From Lentibacillus populi (GTDB lineage Bacteria; Bacillota; Bacilli; Bacillales; Amphibacillaceae), in NCBI GenBank assembly GCA_014642895.1, contig BMJD01000039.1, forward strand, positions 1 through 40,152: DNA of 40,152 nt. The letters run 5' to 3'. The notes under the pieces are model-generated. The model had not been told where the DNA came from and did not search any database. It was given only the letters and a program-made list of their open reading frames with translations. Numbering within the stretch: position 1 is the first letter of the stretch; each line of letters begins with the position of its first letter. The position numbers and the translations under genes were made by a program. This document shows positions 29,981 to 38,129 of this stretch, in pieces.

Positions 29981-30568
29981 ATGCAGTTACCACAAATACG
30001 GATGACTTCACAAATGGCACAAATACGCGTTCAGCAAACAGCCGGTCAGCAGGAATTAAGGCAGCCGGAAGCGGAACTCTCGATTCAGCAGCCTAATGCA
30101 GAAATCTCCATGAAAACGACACCATCAAAGCTCACGATCGATCAGAGACAGGCATGGGAAGATATGGACCTGATGCCTATTTTAAAACGAATTGAAAAGT
30201 TTGCGAGTGAGGGACAGCAAGGATTGATGGAAGGGATCAAGCGACGGGTTCAGCAGGGAAATGAGCTGATGGAAATTGAAAATAAAAGAAATCCCGTGGT
30301 TAGCCAAGCGATTGAAAATGGGTACGACGGGATGAAAACACTTGGGATAAAGTTTATTCCTTCATCATTCGCAGTAAAAATGGATTATCAGTCATCGAAT
30401 GTACAAGTTGATGTAAAGGTACATCGGCCGATAATCAATGCGAAATCCCATCAGCCAATCCACCGATATGAACGAGGCAATGTCACGATCAGTATGAAGC
30501 AATATCAGGATTTAAACATTGATTTTGTCAATTTAAATTCAGAAGCATTAGAAAATGTACAGAAGTGA
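29981..30568 (+). CDS. yviE: DUF6470 protein YviE
   Basis: A 195-residue protein of the YviE family, encoded between flgL and fliW in Bacillus. The N-terminus is rich in Q, with a repeated beta pattern (MQLPQIRMTSQMAQIRVQQT, then ELSIQQPNAEISMKT). The C-terminal part has VDVKVHRPIINAKSHQPIHRYERG. No catalytic motif is visible and the function is unknown. The ATG is preceded by AGGAGGCAGGG. A terminator-like hairpin follows. Confidence 0.88.
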   Translation: MQLPQIRMTSQMAQIRVQQTAGQQELRQPEAELSIQQPNAEISMKTTPSKLTIDQRQAWEDMDLMPILKRIEKFASEGQQGLMEGIKRRVQQGNELMEIENKRNPVVSQAIENGYDGMKTLGIKFIPSSFAVKMDYQSSNVQVDVKVHRPIINAKSHQPIHRYERGNVTISMKQYQDLNIDFVNLNSEALENVQK

Positions 30569-30596
30569 ATGAGAAATAACGATTATCTCATTTTTT
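30568..30596 (+). terminator. Terminator between yviE and fliW
   Basis: AATGAGA pairs with TCTCATT over an 11-nt loop, followed by TTTTT. It overlaps the last base of yviE. Weak in GC, so read-through to fliW is likely. Confidence 0.6.
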
Positions 30597-30649
30597 GCCA
30601 ATTTAGGTAACTTTTTGATCACAAACTGCTAGTAAAGGAGTGGTGTAAA

Positions 30650-31099
30650 ATGAAAATTCAAACAAAATATTTGGGGGAGCTGGAGATTGACGATGCAAAG
30701 CGAATTCAGTTTCCAGCTGGGCTGCCTGGGTTTGGGGAGGATAAAGAATTTGTGTTATTGGATTTTCCGGAGAACCCCGTTTTTCAATTATTACAGTCGG
30801 TAATGACACAATCCGTTGCCTTCGTTGTAACGACCCCGTATAACTTTTATCAGGGATATACATTTGATCTGGATGATAGCATACTGGAAAGCTTACAAAT
30901 TGAAAATGAACGGGATGTTGCAGTTTTTTCCATTGTTACATTATCCAATCCATTTGAACAAAGCACGTTAAATTTAAAAGCACCAGTTATCCTGAATTGG
31001 AAAAACAGACAGGGAAAGCAATACATATTAAATACAGATGAGTACGAATCGAAGGCGCCAATTGCTCCGTCAGCTGTAACGAATGGGAAAGGGGAATAA
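30650..31099 (+). CDS. fliW: FliW, flagellar assembly factor and CsrA antagonist
   Basis: A 149-residue beta-barrel protein. FliW binds either flagellin or CsrA; when flagellin is exported, free FliW sequesters CsrA and so relieves repression of flagellin translation. Motifs match the family: [22 protein letters not shown] (split across residues 18-39), NPVFQLLQS, and [25 protein letters not shown] lies upstream. csrA starts 2 nt after its stop codon, the conserved coupling. Confidence 0.95.
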   Translation: MKIQTKYLGELEIDDAKRIQFPAGLPGFGEDKEFVLLDFPENPVFQLLQSVMTQSVAFVVTTPYNFYQGYTFDLDDSILESLQIENERDVAVFSIVTLSNPFEQSTLNLKAPVILNWKNRQGKQYILNTDEYESKAPIAPSAVTNGKGE

Positions 31100-31101
31100 C
31101 G

Positions 31102-31329
31102 ATGCTTGTCCTGACCAGAAAGAAAAATGAAGCGATACAAATAGGGGAGTCAATTGAAGTAAAGGTGCTGGAAATTGACGGCGACCAAGTGAAACTGGGG
31201 ATTCATGCACCGAAATCGGTTGATATTCACCGAAGCGAAATTTATTTGGATATTCAACGGCAAAACAATGAAGCGGCAAGTACGCCAACAGACTTGCTGC
31301 AGCTATTAAACAATGAAAAGAACACATAA
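31102..31329 (+). CDS. csrA: CsrA, carbon storage / flagellin translation regulator
   Basis: A 75-residue RNA-binding dimer protein. It starts [15 protein letters not shown], with the RNA-binding Arg6 and the [19 protein letters not shown] segment (core Arg near 44). In B. subtilis CsrA represses flagellin (hag) translation and is antagonised by FliW. Here hag is not next to csrA; the next gene is flaG. The target transcript must be elsewhere in the genome. AAAGGGGAATA precedes the ATG. Confidence 0.97.
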   Translation: MLVLTRKKNEAIQIGESIEVKVLEIDGDQVKLGIHAPKSVDIHRSEIYLDIQRQNNEAASTPTDLLQLLNNEKNT

Positions 31330-31354
31330 GAGTCTTCACTATTCCCTTATTTCA

Positions 31355-31362
31355 GCCGATAT
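31355..31362 (+). promoter_or_regulatory. SigD -10 element before flaG
   Basis: GCCGATAT matches the SigD -10 consensus exactly, in the 60-nt spacer after csrA. No TAAA is present at 15 nt upstream (TCAC instead), so the promoter is incomplete. It corresponds to where the hag promoter sits in B. subtilis. Confidence 0.5.
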
Positions 31363-31401
31363 AAAAGATAAATAGCGGGGCAAGAGGAGTTGCATTGGGC
31401 A

Positions 31402-31761
31402 ATGAGGTTAGAAATGGTGAAAGCCGGATCCCATCCCTTGCAATATAGAAATGACAGCAAGCAAATGACAACTGCATTAAACGGATCCAAAGTTCAAAAT
31501 GTAATAACCCAAAACGTACAAGATGAAACGATCAACAATACAGATAAAGTTGAAACCGTTGTGTCAAACCTAAACGAAATGATGGAACCTTTGCAGACAA
31601 ATTTAAAGTTTGTATTCCATGAAGAATTGCACGAGTACTACGTAACAGTTGTAAACCCGATTACCGATGAAGTAATCAAAGAAATACCACCGAAAAAAAT
31701 GCTAGATATGTATGCCTCGATGGCCGAATTTATGGGGCTTTTGGTGGATGAAAAAATATAA
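31402..31761 (+). CDS. flaG: FlaG (YvyC), flagellar protein
   Basis: A 119-residue protein of the FlaG family, thought to limit filament length. The variable N-terminus is followed by the conserved NLKFVFHEELHEYYVTVVN and VIKEIPPKKMLDMYASMAEFMGL. The ATG at 31402 is chosen from several starts; AGAGGAG is 12 nt upstream. TTG 31390 directly abuts that site, and ATG 31414 is also possible. It is 12 nt before fliD, with which it is co-transcribed. Confidence 0.88.
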   Translation: MRLEMVKAGSHPLQYRNDSKQMTTALNGSKVQNVITQNVQDETINNTDKVETVVSNLNEMMEPLQTNLKFVFHEELHEYYVTVVNPITDEVIKEIPPKKMLDMYASMAEFMGLLVDEKI

Positions 31762-31773
31762 GGAGTGATTTGC

Positions 31774-33234
31774 ATGCGGATAGGCGGGTTAGCTTCAGGA
31801 ATGGATATCGATCAGCTTGTCAATAAATTAATGGCGGCTGAACGAATGCCACTTGATCGAATGGAACAGGATCGGACAACCCTTACTTGGAAACGGGATA
31901 GTTTTCGAGACATTAATAAATCTTTATTGGAATTAGACGAAATGATGTACAATATGAAATTAAGCACCACATATAAAACAAAATTGGTAAGCTCTTCACA
32001 GGAGGGCGCTGTTACAGCAACCGGATCAACTAGCTCAACGAATGGGACATATAACATTGCTGTTACACAGCTTGCCAGTTCTGCGATCCGTACAGGTGAG
32101 TTGGATATCGACCCTGACAAGCTGTTGAAGGAGGTTGATATTGACCTTGGTTCGGAAATCAAATTTTCCACGTACGATGAAAAGGAAGGAAATATGGTTG
32201 AGCATACCGTACAGGTAACAGATGAGGATACGCTAAATAGCATCTTAAATAAAATTAACAAGGAAGATAAAAACGTCCGCGCTTTTTATGATTCACAGTC
32301 AAAGAAAGTGTTTCTGGAAACAACACGAACTGGTGATTATAATAAGGACGGGGCGGAAATCGTTTTTGACAAAAGCCCGCTTTTTGTACAAAATTTGAAT
32401 TTAGGTGAAGAAAAAGGTGGAAAGGATGCCATATTTACCTATAATGACGTCGAAATGACTTCCAAGGACAATTCTTATAAATTAAACGGGATAACCTTTC
32501 AATTTAAAAATGTTACAGATGGCAGTGCAACGTTAACAGTTAAGAATGATGCTGATGCTGCGTTTGATTCCATCATGAAATTTATTGATAAGTACAATGA
32601 AGTAGTTGAAAAATTAAATGGCACACAACAGGAGGAAAAATACCGGGACTACAAACCACTGACTGAAGAACAGAAAAAGGAAATGTCGGAAGATGAGATT
32701 GAATTATGGGAAGAAAAGGCGAAAAGTGGTATTTTACGAGGTGAATCGGCTATTTCAGATGGCTTGTTTGCCATGCGCCGCAGCTGGTACGCCAACGTCA
32801 AAACAGGCGGAAAGATAACATCCTTGACCCAGCTGGGAATTACAACATCAAGTGACTATCTGGATGGCGGGAAGCTTATTGTAAAAGACGAAGCAAAATT
32901 AAAAGAAGCATTGCGAAATGACCCGGATAATGTGTACAAGCTATTTTCCAATGATGTAGAAGGCGACGACCGTGGAATTATTAACCGGCTTGACGATGCG
33001 ATCACATCTACTATTAACAAAATTGAGGAACGGGCGGGTAAAGGATACCATACACTGGAAAACTATACACTTGGAAAACAAATGAAAAGCTTAAATAAAC
33101 AAATTGATGCATTTGAGGATCGGCTGGTCCAGGTAGAAAACCGTTATTGGAGTCAATTCACGGCAATGGAAAAAGCGATCCAGCGAATGAATCAGCAGTC
33201 AACCTATTTAATGCAGCAGTTTGGCGGGCAGTAA
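31774..33234 (+). CDS. fliD: FliD, filament cap protein
   Basis: A 486-residue hook-associated protein 2 that caps the filament and promotes flagellin assembly. The N-terminal D0 helix starts MRIGGLASGMDIDQLVNKLM, and the C-terminal helix has FEDRLVQVENRYWSQFTAMEKAIQRMNQQ. The middle domain is variable and acidic. The ATG at 31774 follows AAGGAGTG by 7 nt; the in-frame 31765 is less well placed. Its chaperone gene fliT lies two genes downstream, the usual order. Confidence 0.96.
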   Translation: MRIGGLASGMDIDQLVNKLMAAERMPLDRMEQDRTTLTWKRDSFRDINKSLLELDEMMYNMKLSTTYKTKLVSSSQEGAVTATGSTSSTNGTYNIAVTQLASSAIRTGELDIDPDKLLKEVDIDLGSEIKFSTYDEKEGNMVEHTVQVTDEDTLNSILNKINKEDKNVRAFYDSQSKKVFLETTRTGDYNKDGAEIVFDKSPLFVQNLNLGEEKGGKDAIFTYNDVEMTSKDNSYKLNGITFQFKNVTDGSATLTVKNDADAAFDSIMKFIDKYNEVVEKLNGTQQEEKYRDYKPLTEEQKKEMSEDEIELWEEKAKSGILRGESAISDGLFAMRRSWYANVKTGGKITSLTQLGITTSSDYLDGGKLIVKDEAKLKEALRNDPDNVYKLFSNDVEGDDRGIINRLDDAITSTINKIEERAGKGYHTLENYTLGKQMKSLNKQIDAFEDRLVQVENRYWSQFTAMEKAIQRMNQQSTYLMQQFGGQ

Positions 33235-33249
33235 TAAGGGGGAGATCCG

Positions 33250-33651
33250 ATGACAACAAGCAAGCAATACAAGGCCTATCAGGATAACGCAGTCAATACT
33301 GCTTCCGGTGGGGAGTTAACGTTAATGTTGTACAATGGCTGTATTAAGTTTATTAAGCAGGCAATAAAAGATATAAATGAAAAAAATTATGAATCCAAAA
33401 ATACTAACATCCAGAAGGCCCAAAGTATTATTCAGGAGTTAATGATTACCTTGGATTCTGAAGTGGAGATCTCCAATCAACTATTGCCGTTATATGAATA
33501 TATGCAATTTCAGCTTAAAGAAGGCAACGTAAAAAATGACGCTGCCTTAATTGAAGAGGTACTGGGTTTTGCAATGGAATTCCGGGATACATGGAAACAG
33601 GTTATTTTAAAAACACGGCAAAAGCAGTTTGCACAAGGGGCCAGTATCTAA
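33250..33651 (+). CDS. fliS: FliS, flagellin chaperone
   Basis: A 133-residue four-helix chaperone that binds flagellin before export and is also a partner of FliW. Motifs include AYQDNAVNTASGGELTLMLYNG (split across residues 9-30) and the long amphipathic helix with IIQELMITLD. AAGGGGGAG precedes the ATG. The stop codon overlaps the start of fliT (TAATG). Its main client, flagellin, is not encoded nearby. Confidence 0.96.
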   Translation: MTTSKQYKAYQDNAVNTASGGELTLMLYNGCIKFIKQAIKDINEKNYESKNTNIQKAQSIIQELMITLDSEVEISNQLLPLYEYMQFQLKEGNVKNDAALIEEVLGFAMEFRDTWKQVILKTRQKQFAQGASI

Positions 33652-34004
33652 TGAACCGCCTGAAACCTTTTTACGAGATCACGGTAAAATTAGCAGAGCT
33701 GCTTGATCAGGATATCAATGCAAAGAACCGGGAAACAATTATTAGTCAGGTTAATCTTTTGATCGAAAAAAGAGGAGATCTGCTGCCAGAAGTTCCACCA
33801 CCTTTTACTGAAGATGAAAAACGAGTGGGTAGCGATATCGTCCTGCTCAATAATAAGATCCAGCAAAAAATGAATGCACTTTTTATTGATTTAAAACGAG
33901 AAATGAAACAGTTCAAAAAACAGAAAAAATCGAATAAAACATACACAAATCCGTATGAAAAGATCCAAACGATGGATGGTATGTTTCTCGATAATAAAAA
34001 ATGA
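33651..34004 (+). CDS. fliT: FliT-like flagellar chaperone
   Basis: A 117-residue helical protein in the position of fliT, directly after fliS with a one-base overlap. It contains a Pro-rich turn (LLPEVPPPFTEDEK) and a charged, Lys-rich end. FliT family members act as export chaperones for FliD. Sequence similarity among FliT proteins is low, so the call rests mainly on size, helical pattern and gene order. An in-frame longer start at 33591 lies inside fliS and is rejected. Confidence 0.85.
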   Translation: MNRLKPFYEITVKLAELLDQDINAKNRETIISQVNLLIEKRGDLLPEVPPPFTEDEKRVGSDIVLLNNKIQQKMNALFIDLKREMKQFKKQKKSNKTYTNPYEKIQTMDGMFLDNKK

Positions 34005-34032
34005 AATGCTCTGTTGGGCTTTTCATTTTTTT
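33996..34032 (+). terminator. Terminator of the fliD-fliS-fliT operon
   Basis: AAAAATGAAA pairs with TTTCATTTTT over a 14-nt loop, ending in a run of T. The stem overlaps the fliT stop codon. Confidence 0.6.
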
Positions 34033-34124
34033 ATGGAATAAGATGTATTCAGTTAACGGAACCCAACAATGGTTTTGTGAATTTTATCGGTACTAATCCT
34101 TTCCGGTTTTGCAATTATTTATTG

Positions 34125-34158
34125 GTTTATGCAGGAATTGGACGGGGTATTGTAGTAT
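34125..34158 (+). promoter_or_regulatory. Overlapping SigB- and SigH-type promoters of hpf
   Basis: GTTTAT (34125-34130) and GGGTAT (34145-34150) with 14 nt between match a SigB promoter. Offset on the same DNA, GCAGGAATT (34131-34139) and GTAGTAT (34152-34158) with 12 nt between match a SigH promoter (RnAGGAwWW / RnnGAAT) except one base. B. subtilis hpf (yvyD) is known to be controlled by both factors. Confidence 0.75.
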
Positions 34159-34192
34159 AATAAATACATAAGGATGAAAGGAGGACACTTTT

Positions 34193-34744
34193 ATGAAATA
34201 CAACATTCGTGGTGAGAATATTGAGGTGACTGGAGCTATACGTGATTATGTGCAAAAGAAAATCAGCAAGCTGGAAAGATACTTTGATACACCACCGACA
34301 TCTGATGTACATGTCAATTTAAGTGTCTATAATGATGAGCAGAGAATTGAGGTTACAATCCCAATGACCAATTTGTTGCTTCGCGCAGAGGAACAGCATG
34401 TGGATTTATATGCTGCCATCGACCTTGTGGTAGATAAACTGGAAAGACAGATTCGTAAATATAAAACGAAAGTAAATCGTAAATTTCGGCAAAACGGTTC
34501 TCCTAAGCATGTATTTGCCAACATTGAAACAGAATCAGCAAATGAACATTTGGAAGAAGATGAAATGGACATTGTCAGAACAAAACGATTTGATCTAAAA
34601 CCAATGGATTCAGAAGAGGCAGTTCTGCAAATGGATATGCTGGGACATGCATTTTATGTCTTCACTAACGCTGCCTCAGGCGATACAAACGTTGTTTATC
34701 GCCGGAAGGACGGAAAATATGGATTAATTGAACCGAATAGTTAA
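34193..34744 (+). CDS. hpf: Long-form ribosome hibernation promoting factor
   Basis: A 183-residue long HPF (YvyD). The N-terminal S30AE domain, residues about 1-100, binds the small subunit (MKYNIRGENIEVTGAIRDYV, KISKLERYF). A linker leads to the C-terminal dimerisation domain (RFDLKPMDSEEAVLQMDMLG, HAFYVFTNA, VVYRRKDGKYGLIEP) that joins two ribosomes into 100S particles. AAGGAGGAC precedes the ATG. Stress and stationary-phase promoters lie upstream and a perfect terminator follows, so it is a single-gene unit. Confidence 0.97.
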   Translation: MKYNIRGENIEVTGAIRDYVQKKISKLERYFDTPPTSDVHVNLSVYNDEQRIEVTIPMTNLLLRAEEQHVDLYAAIDLVVDKLERQIRKYKTKVNRKFRQNGSPKHVFANIETESANEHLEEDEMDIVRTKRFDLKPMDSEEAVLQMDMLGHAFYVFTNAASGDTNVVYRRKDGKYGLIEPNS

Positions 34745-34747
34745 AAT

Positions 34748-34788
34748 AAAGAAAGGAGGGCTGATGATATGTCAGCCCTCCTTTCTTT
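34748..34788 (+). terminator. Terminator of hpf
   Basis: A perfect 17-bp stem (AAAGAAAGGAGGGCTGA and its complement) with a 7-nt loop, starting 3 nt after the stop codon. The T-rich tail is within the second arm (CTTTCTTTAT). Confidence 0.85.
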
Positions 34789-34860
34789 ATAAGTAAAAAT
34801 TTAGGTTCTATTCTGCTTACGTCAGAGTCGGTGCGCTTTTCTTAATAGTCAAGGACGATT

Positions 34861-35014
34861 TTGTCCAATTTTGTCGAACGGATTGCTAAAATTTAATTTT
34901 GGCGTTGGATAAAACCTGCATTTTTAATATTTATCTGTAAAACGGTGTCGAATTTTGCTGTTTTTCATGAAAATATTGTCGAATTGCAAGCTAAAATTTA
35001 AAAATGGCGATTGG
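34861..35014. repeat. Two direct repeats with Spo0A-box-like motifs
   Basis: Two copies of TTGTCGAA-N6-GCTAAAATTTAA-N3-TGGCG begin at 34871 and 34976, exactly 105 nt apart. Two further related boxes, TTGTCCAA (34861) and GTGTCGAA (34945), lie around them. The TGTCGAA core equals the Spo0A box. This fills the 327-nt gap between hpf and the 53-residue ORF. Confidence 0.65.
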
Positions 35015-35071
35015 CCTTAAAATTTGTTCCATGATATAACTATCATAACGAATTACAAGGAGGAAATACAT

Positions 35072-35233
35072 ATGAACGAACAGGATTATATCGCGTTTGA
35101 TGCCTTAGTTGTCAAAGTACAGCAACATGAAGAAACCATAACACAATTAATGGAAATTGTCGCAGCAACAAACCGGAAAATGACGGAGCTGGCACGTAAA
35201 TATGATAACGAGAATCATTATACACTCTCATGA
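35072..35233 (+). CDS. Small SlyX-like coiled-coil protein
   Basis: A 53-residue protein with a heptad-like core (ALVVKVQQHEETITQLMEIV, then AATNRKMTEL), resembling the short coiled coil of SlyX proteins but too short for a firm family call. ACAAGGAGG lies 8 nt before the ATG at 35072, a near-ideal ribosome site, which supports the gene and this start over 35024. A terminator follows. It is preceded by repeated Spo0A-box-like motifs, suggesting post-exponential control. Function unknown. Confidence 0.7.
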   Translation: MNEQDYIAFDALVVKVQQHEETITQLMEIVAATNRKMTELARKYDNENHYTLS

Positions 35234-35298
35234 TACGAACTCTCCTCGCAACAGCAGCCTCATATTTCCCGCAAAGTATCCGCAATGAGTCTTCATGG

Positions 35299-35332
35299 AA
35301 AGAGCAGCTCCGCCCCGGGCTGCTCTTTCATT
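35299..35332 (+). terminator. Terminator after the 53-residue ORF
   Basis: AAAGAGCAGC pairs perfectly with GCTGCTCTTT over a GC-rich 10-nt loop; the tail is CATTAT. It ends the small gene about 65 nt after its stop codon. Confidence 0.65.
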
Positions 35333-35437
35333 ATCGTCAAAGGAAGTATGGATAAGTTCCAGACCGGCGCAAGCAGTTGTCATTCTTGTCCACAAAGTGT
35401 TATTATAAGATGTGGATTATCATAAATTAAATAATTG

Positions 35438-35517
35438 ATGTTCAAAAAGTCACCAAATGATAAATGGTGAACTCCAGAGTTGGTTTGCTGCTAATTTGGC
35501 AACTTTTTAAACACATA
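35438..35517. repeat. Palindromic element (copy 4) upstream of secA
   Basis: GATGTTCAAAAAGTCACCAA at left, and the inverted TAATTTGGCAACTTTTTAAA at right. About 80% identical to the copy at 26399. It lies 37 nt before secA, within the 321-nt gap that otherwise holds only a terminator, so it may be in the secA leader. Confidence 0.7.
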
Positions 35518-35554
35518 CTATATCGATTTTTAACTTTACGAGGAGCGTTTTATT

Positions 35555-38065
35555 ATGCCTGGATTATTGAAAAAGATTTTTGGGGATGGAAATCAAAAAC
35601 AACTCAATCGTTATCAAAAGATTGTAGATAAGATAGAGGCGTTAGAGCCGGACTATGAAAGATTAACAGACGATGAGCTGAAAAATAAAACGGAAGAATT
35701 TAAAGAGCGCTATCAAAACGGAGAAAGTCTTGACGATATGATGGTTGAAGCATATGCCGTCGTTCGTGAGGCTTCCAAACGTGTCCTTGGCATGCGTCCG
35801 TTTCCCGTTCAGCTGATGGGGGCAATCGCGCTTCATGAAGGAAATATAGCGGAAATGAAAACCGGGGAAGGGAAGACGCTTGCTTCGACCTTGCCAGCTT
35901 ATTTAAATGCACTTTCGGGAAATGGTGTGCACATTGTAACCGTAAACGAATATTTAGCTGACCGTGATGCGAGGGAAATGGGCGAGCTATTTGGCTTTCT
36001 TGGGTTGACGGTCGGATTAAATGGAAACGGGTTGTCAAAAGAAGAGAAGCGGGATGCATACTATTGCGATATCACGTATGGCACTAACAACGAGTATGGT
36101 TTTGACTATTTGCGGGATAATATGGTGCTTTACAAAGAGCAAATGGTGCAGCGGCCGCTAAACTTTGCCATTATTGATGAGGTTGACTCGATTTTAATTG
36201 ATGAAGCGAGAACACCATTAATTATTTCCGGATCTGCTCAAAAGTCTGCTTCCCTGTACCAACAGGCAAATTCGTTTGTCAACACACTGAATAAGGAAAC
36301 GGACTACACGTATGATGAGAAAACAAAGGGTGTGCAATTAACAGAGGAAGGTATCAATAAGGCAGAGCGTTACTTTTCGATCGAAAATCTATTCGATTTG
36401 AATCATGTAACGTTAACCCATCATATTAACCAAGCATTGAAGGCTCATGTTTCGATGCATCGGGATACCGATTACGTTGTCCAGGAAGGGGAAGTCGTTA
36501 TTGTCGACCAATTTACCGGCCGATTAATGAAGGGACGACGCTACAGTGATGGACTTCACCAGGCGATTGAGGCTAAAGAAGGCCTGCAAATCCAAAATGA
36601 AAGCATGACACTTGCATCCATCACATTCCAGAACTTTTTCCGAATGTATCAAAAGCTTTCCGGAATGACTGGTACAGCGAAAACGGAAGAAGAGGAATTC
36701 CGTAATATTTATAATATGGATGTTATTGCAATTCCGACAAATAAACCGATTATACGTGATGACCGGGCAGATCTGATTTATAAGTCGATGGAGGGCAAGT
36801 TTCGGGCTGTTGTGGAAAATATCAAGGAACGTTATGAACAAGGACAACCGGTATTAGTTGGTACGGTTGCTGTTGAGACGTCTGAATTGATTTCTCAGCT
36901 GCTGAAAAAGAAGGGTGTCAAACATAATGTTTTGAATGCCAAAAATCATTTTAGAGAAGCAGAAATCATCGAAAACGCCGGACAAAAGGGTGCGGTAACT
37001 ATCGCAACTAACATGGCCGGCCGTGGAACAGACATTAAACTTGGCGAAGGGGTAGTTGATCTCGGCGGACTTGCTGTTATCGGTACAGAGCGGCATGAAT
37101 CACGCCGGATTGATAACCAGCTGCGCGGACGTTCCGGACGTCAAGGTGACCCGGGATTGTCGCAATTTTATTTGTCGATGGAAGACGAATTAATGCGCCG
37201 CTTTGGCTCCGATAATCTTCGTTCAATGATGGAGCGGCTTGGCATGGATGATACACAGCCAATTGAAAGTAAAATGGTTTCAAGAGCTGTTGAATCGGCG
37301 CAAAAACGAGTTGAGGGTAACAACTTTGACGCCCGCAAAACCGTATTGTCCTATGACGATGTTTTACGCCAACAACGTGAAATTATTTATAAACAGCGAT
37401 TTGACGTTATTGATTCGGAAAATCTCCGTGAAATAATTGAAGGGATGATGCAATCTACGGTTGAACGCGTTATCCAGTCCCACACAGCTGATGACTTGGA
37501 AGAAAACTGGGAACTAAGTACAATAATAGAGTATTTGCATGGAAACCTATTCGATCCGGAAGATATAACAGCTGATGATTTACTAGGCAAAGAGCCTGAA
37601 GAGATGATTGAGCTGATTATGGAAAAAATTAAAGAAAAATATGATGAAAAAGAAGAAGAACTAACACCTGAACAAATGCGGGAATTTGAGAAGGTTATTT
37701 TACTTCGAACTGTCGATACAAAATGGATGGATCATATCGATCAGATGGATCAATTGCGGCAAGGTATCCATTTACGGGCATACGGGCAAAACGATCCATT
37801 GCAGGAGTATCAGGCAGAAGGCTTCCATATGTTCGAACAAATGATTATTGCCATTGAAGAAGAGGTTTCTAAATATGTGATGAAAGCACAAATCCGCGAA
37901 AACCTGAAACGTCAGGAAGTTGTGAAAAATACCCAAGCTGTTTCCGGTGGGGAGGATAACAAGAAGAAATCGCGGAAACCATATGTGAAGAAAGAAAACG
38001 TTGGTCGAAATGATCCATGTCCGTGTGGAAGCGGCAAGAAATATAAAAATTGTCATGGGCGGTAA
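35555..38065 (+). CDS. secA: SecA, preprotein translocase ATPase
   Basis: An 836-residue motor that drives unfolded proteins through SecYEG. The first nucleotide-binding domain has Walker A TGEGKTLA (near residue 104) and Walker [17 protein letters not shown]. The second has GTDIKLG and the [13 protein letters not shown] finger. The C-terminal zinc-binding tail ([18 protein letters not shown]) is complete. TACGAGGAGCG precedes the ATG. It is followed by prfB, as in other Firmicutes. A palindromic repeat lies directly upstream. Confidence 0.98.
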   Translation: MPGLLKKIFGDGNQKQLNRYQKIVDKIEALEPDYERLTDDELKNKTEEFKERYQNGESLDDMMVEAYAVVREASKRVLGMRPFPVQLMGAIALHEGNIAEMKTGEGKTLASTLPAYLNALSGNGVHIVTVNEYLADRDAREMGELFGFLGLTVGLNGNGLSKEEKRDAYYCDITYGTNNEYGFDYLRDNMVLYKEQMVQRPLNFAIIDEVDSILIDEARTPLIISGSAQKSASLYQQANSFVNTLNKETDYTYDEKTKGVQLTEEGINKAERYFSIENLFDLNHVTLTHHINQALKAHVSMHRDTDYVVQEGEVVIVDQFTGRLMKGRRYSDGLHQAIEAKEGLQIQNESMTLASITFQNFFRMYQKLSGMTGTAKTEEEEFRNIYNMDVIAIPTNKPIIRDDRADLIYKSMEGKFRAVVENIKERYEQGQPVLVGTVAVETSELISQLLKKKGVKHNVLNAKNHFREAEIIENAGQKGAVTIATNMAGRGTDIKLGEGVVDLGGLAVIGTERHESRRIDNQLRGRSGRQGDPGLSQFYLSMEDELMRRFGSDNLRSMMERLGMDDTQPIESKMVSRAVESAQKRVEGNNFDARKTVLSYDDVLRQQREIIYKQRFDVIDSENLREIIEGMMQSTVERVIQSHTADDLEENWELSTIIEYLHGNLFDPEDITADDLLGKEPEEMIELIMEKIKEKYDEKEEELTPEQMREFEKVILLRTVDTKWMDHIDQMDQLRQGIHLRAYGQNDPLQEYQAEGFHMFEQMIIAIEEEVSKYVMKAQIRENLKRQEVVKNTQAVSGGEDNKKKSRKPYVKKENVGRNDPCPCGSGKKYKNCHGR

Positions 38066-38068
38066 ACG

Positions 38069-38095
38069 AACACTCCCTGAATTGGGGGTGTTTTC
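38069..38095 (+). terminator. Weak terminator between secA and prfB
   Basis: AACACTCCC pairs with GGGGGTGTT (one G-U) over a 6-nt loop, followed by TTCC. The T-run is short, so transcription may continue into prfB, which starts 35 nt later. Confidence 0.5.
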
Positions 38096-38129
38096 CATGA
38101 AATTGAAAATAACGAACGAGGTGAAGAGA

